The notes under the pieces: generated by a model | What the model saw: only the letters and a program-made list of their open reading frames with translations | Database searches by the model: none | What the model was told of the DNA's origin: nothing | Made by a program: the position numbers and the translations under genes | Shown here: in pieces, positions 63,620 through 64,000 of the stretch | Position numbering within the stretch: position 1 is the first letter of the stretch | Layout of the letters: each line of letters opens with the position of its first letter | Source of the DNA: DASTFY01 sp963829955 | GTDB lineage: Bacteria > Actinomycetota > Acidimicrobiia > Acidimicrobiales > Ilumatobacteraceae | Assembly: GCA_963829955.1 (NCBI GenBank) | Contig: CAWHKS010000016.1 | Coordinates: 1 to 64,000 of the forward strand | DNA length: 64,000 bases | Direction: 5' to 3'

Positions 63620-63630
63620 GGCGTACCCTC

Positions 63631-64000
63631 ATGAGCATGACCACCGATCGAGCCCGGGCCTGGGGAGCCACCATGGGCGGACACGCCGCGCAGGGCATCG
63701 TGCTGGCCCACGAGAGCTCGAGCGCCGGTCCCGGAACCGCCCACGGCATGGACCGCGCGGCCCGCGAGGCGGCCGATGACGCCGCCATGGCACCCGGCGC
63801 GACGCGTGCCCGCGGGGCGGGGCGCCGCCGCAAGCAGGAAGAACCGGACCCTTGGCGGACGTGCTTCGAGCGGGACCGCGATCGCATACTCCACGCCGCC
63901 GCCTTCCGCCGCCTGGCCGGCAAGACGCAGGTGTTCGTCTTCCCGGACGACCACCAGCGCACCCGTCTCACGCACGCCCTCGAGGTGGCGCAGGTCGCCC
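63631..64000 (+). CDS. Deoxyguanosinetriphosphate triphosphohydrolase-like HD protein, 5' part
   Basis: ATG 63631 begins MSMTTDRARAWGATMGGHAA. The recognisable part starts near residue 75 with WRTCFERDRDRILHAAAFRR, then LAGKTQVFVFPDDHQRTRLT and HALEVAQVA, the start of the HD domain (His after FRRL..RLTH is the first metal ligand). dGTPases hydrolyse dGTP to deoxyguanosine and tripolyphosphate. The gene runs off the end of the window. Confidence 0.85.
   Translation, partial: MSMTTDRARAWGATMGGHAAQGIVLAHESSSAGPGTAHGMDRAAREAADDAAMAPGATRARGAGRRRKQEEPDPWRTCFERDRDRILHAAAFRRLAGKTQVFVFPDDHQRTRLTHALEVAQVA

Overview
The window is high-GC actinobacterial DNA, most likely from Acidimicrobiia or a close relative. 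That placement is an inference from three things: strong GC bias at third codon positions, a Tat-exported peptidoglycan amidase carrying the 'GYW..DGGVYAFG' propeller-like repeats common in that class, and housekeeping genes of actinobacterial type (WS/DGAT, MurJ, PspA, Obg-ProB). No rRNA and no CRISPR array were seen. One tRNA gene is present.

Left flank (1-8130): a P-type cation ATPase with a shifted N-terminus, an orphan PAS histidine kinase, a GTGA-coupled pair (unknown protein plus F420-type DUF385 reductase), and a class V aminotransferase whose 5' end is lost at about 8131.

Accessory region (8133-31116): tRNA-Gly(GCC) on the minus strand (31041-31116) has a degraded tyrosine integrase next to it. 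Its 3' 48-50 bp are repeated as direct copies at 17055-17102 and 9513-9562, so this is a tRNA-anchored accretion island of at least two tandem segments. It holds an IS481 element, an IS3 element inserted beside a second IS481 remnant, and many decayed genes: two very large signalling ATPases (adenylate-cyclase type and LuxR type) with many frame changes, a serine hydrolase, SRPBCC proteins, an FAD monooxygenase tail, a TetR gene with a nonsense codon and a HEPN-type protein. Apparently intact genes there include an alpha/beta hydrolase, a DUF523 protein, a cupin-CMD pair and an ArfB-like release factor.

Right flank (31160-64000): mostly intact and tightly packed. It runs Fpg/Nei glycosylase; methionine genes metX-metZ behind a SAM riboswitch; PEP-mutase/ICL-family lyase; exported amidase; a TIR-transmembrane-WD40 protein; DUF4262; SURF1; lycopene cyclase plus MBL hydrolase; WS/DGAT; histidine phosphatase; DUF389; a MoxR ATPase-VWA pair; VOC; a CbxX-type AAA ATPase; a solute-binding / VWA lipoprotein / MurJ / PspA run; proB and obgE; DUF2252; a DUF222 (13E12-type) remnant behind a possible SOS box; and the start of a dGTPase.

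Isolated frameshifts also occur outside the island (near 655, 48068 and 53265), so some may be assembly errors. The dense frame changes inside the island fit true gene decay better.
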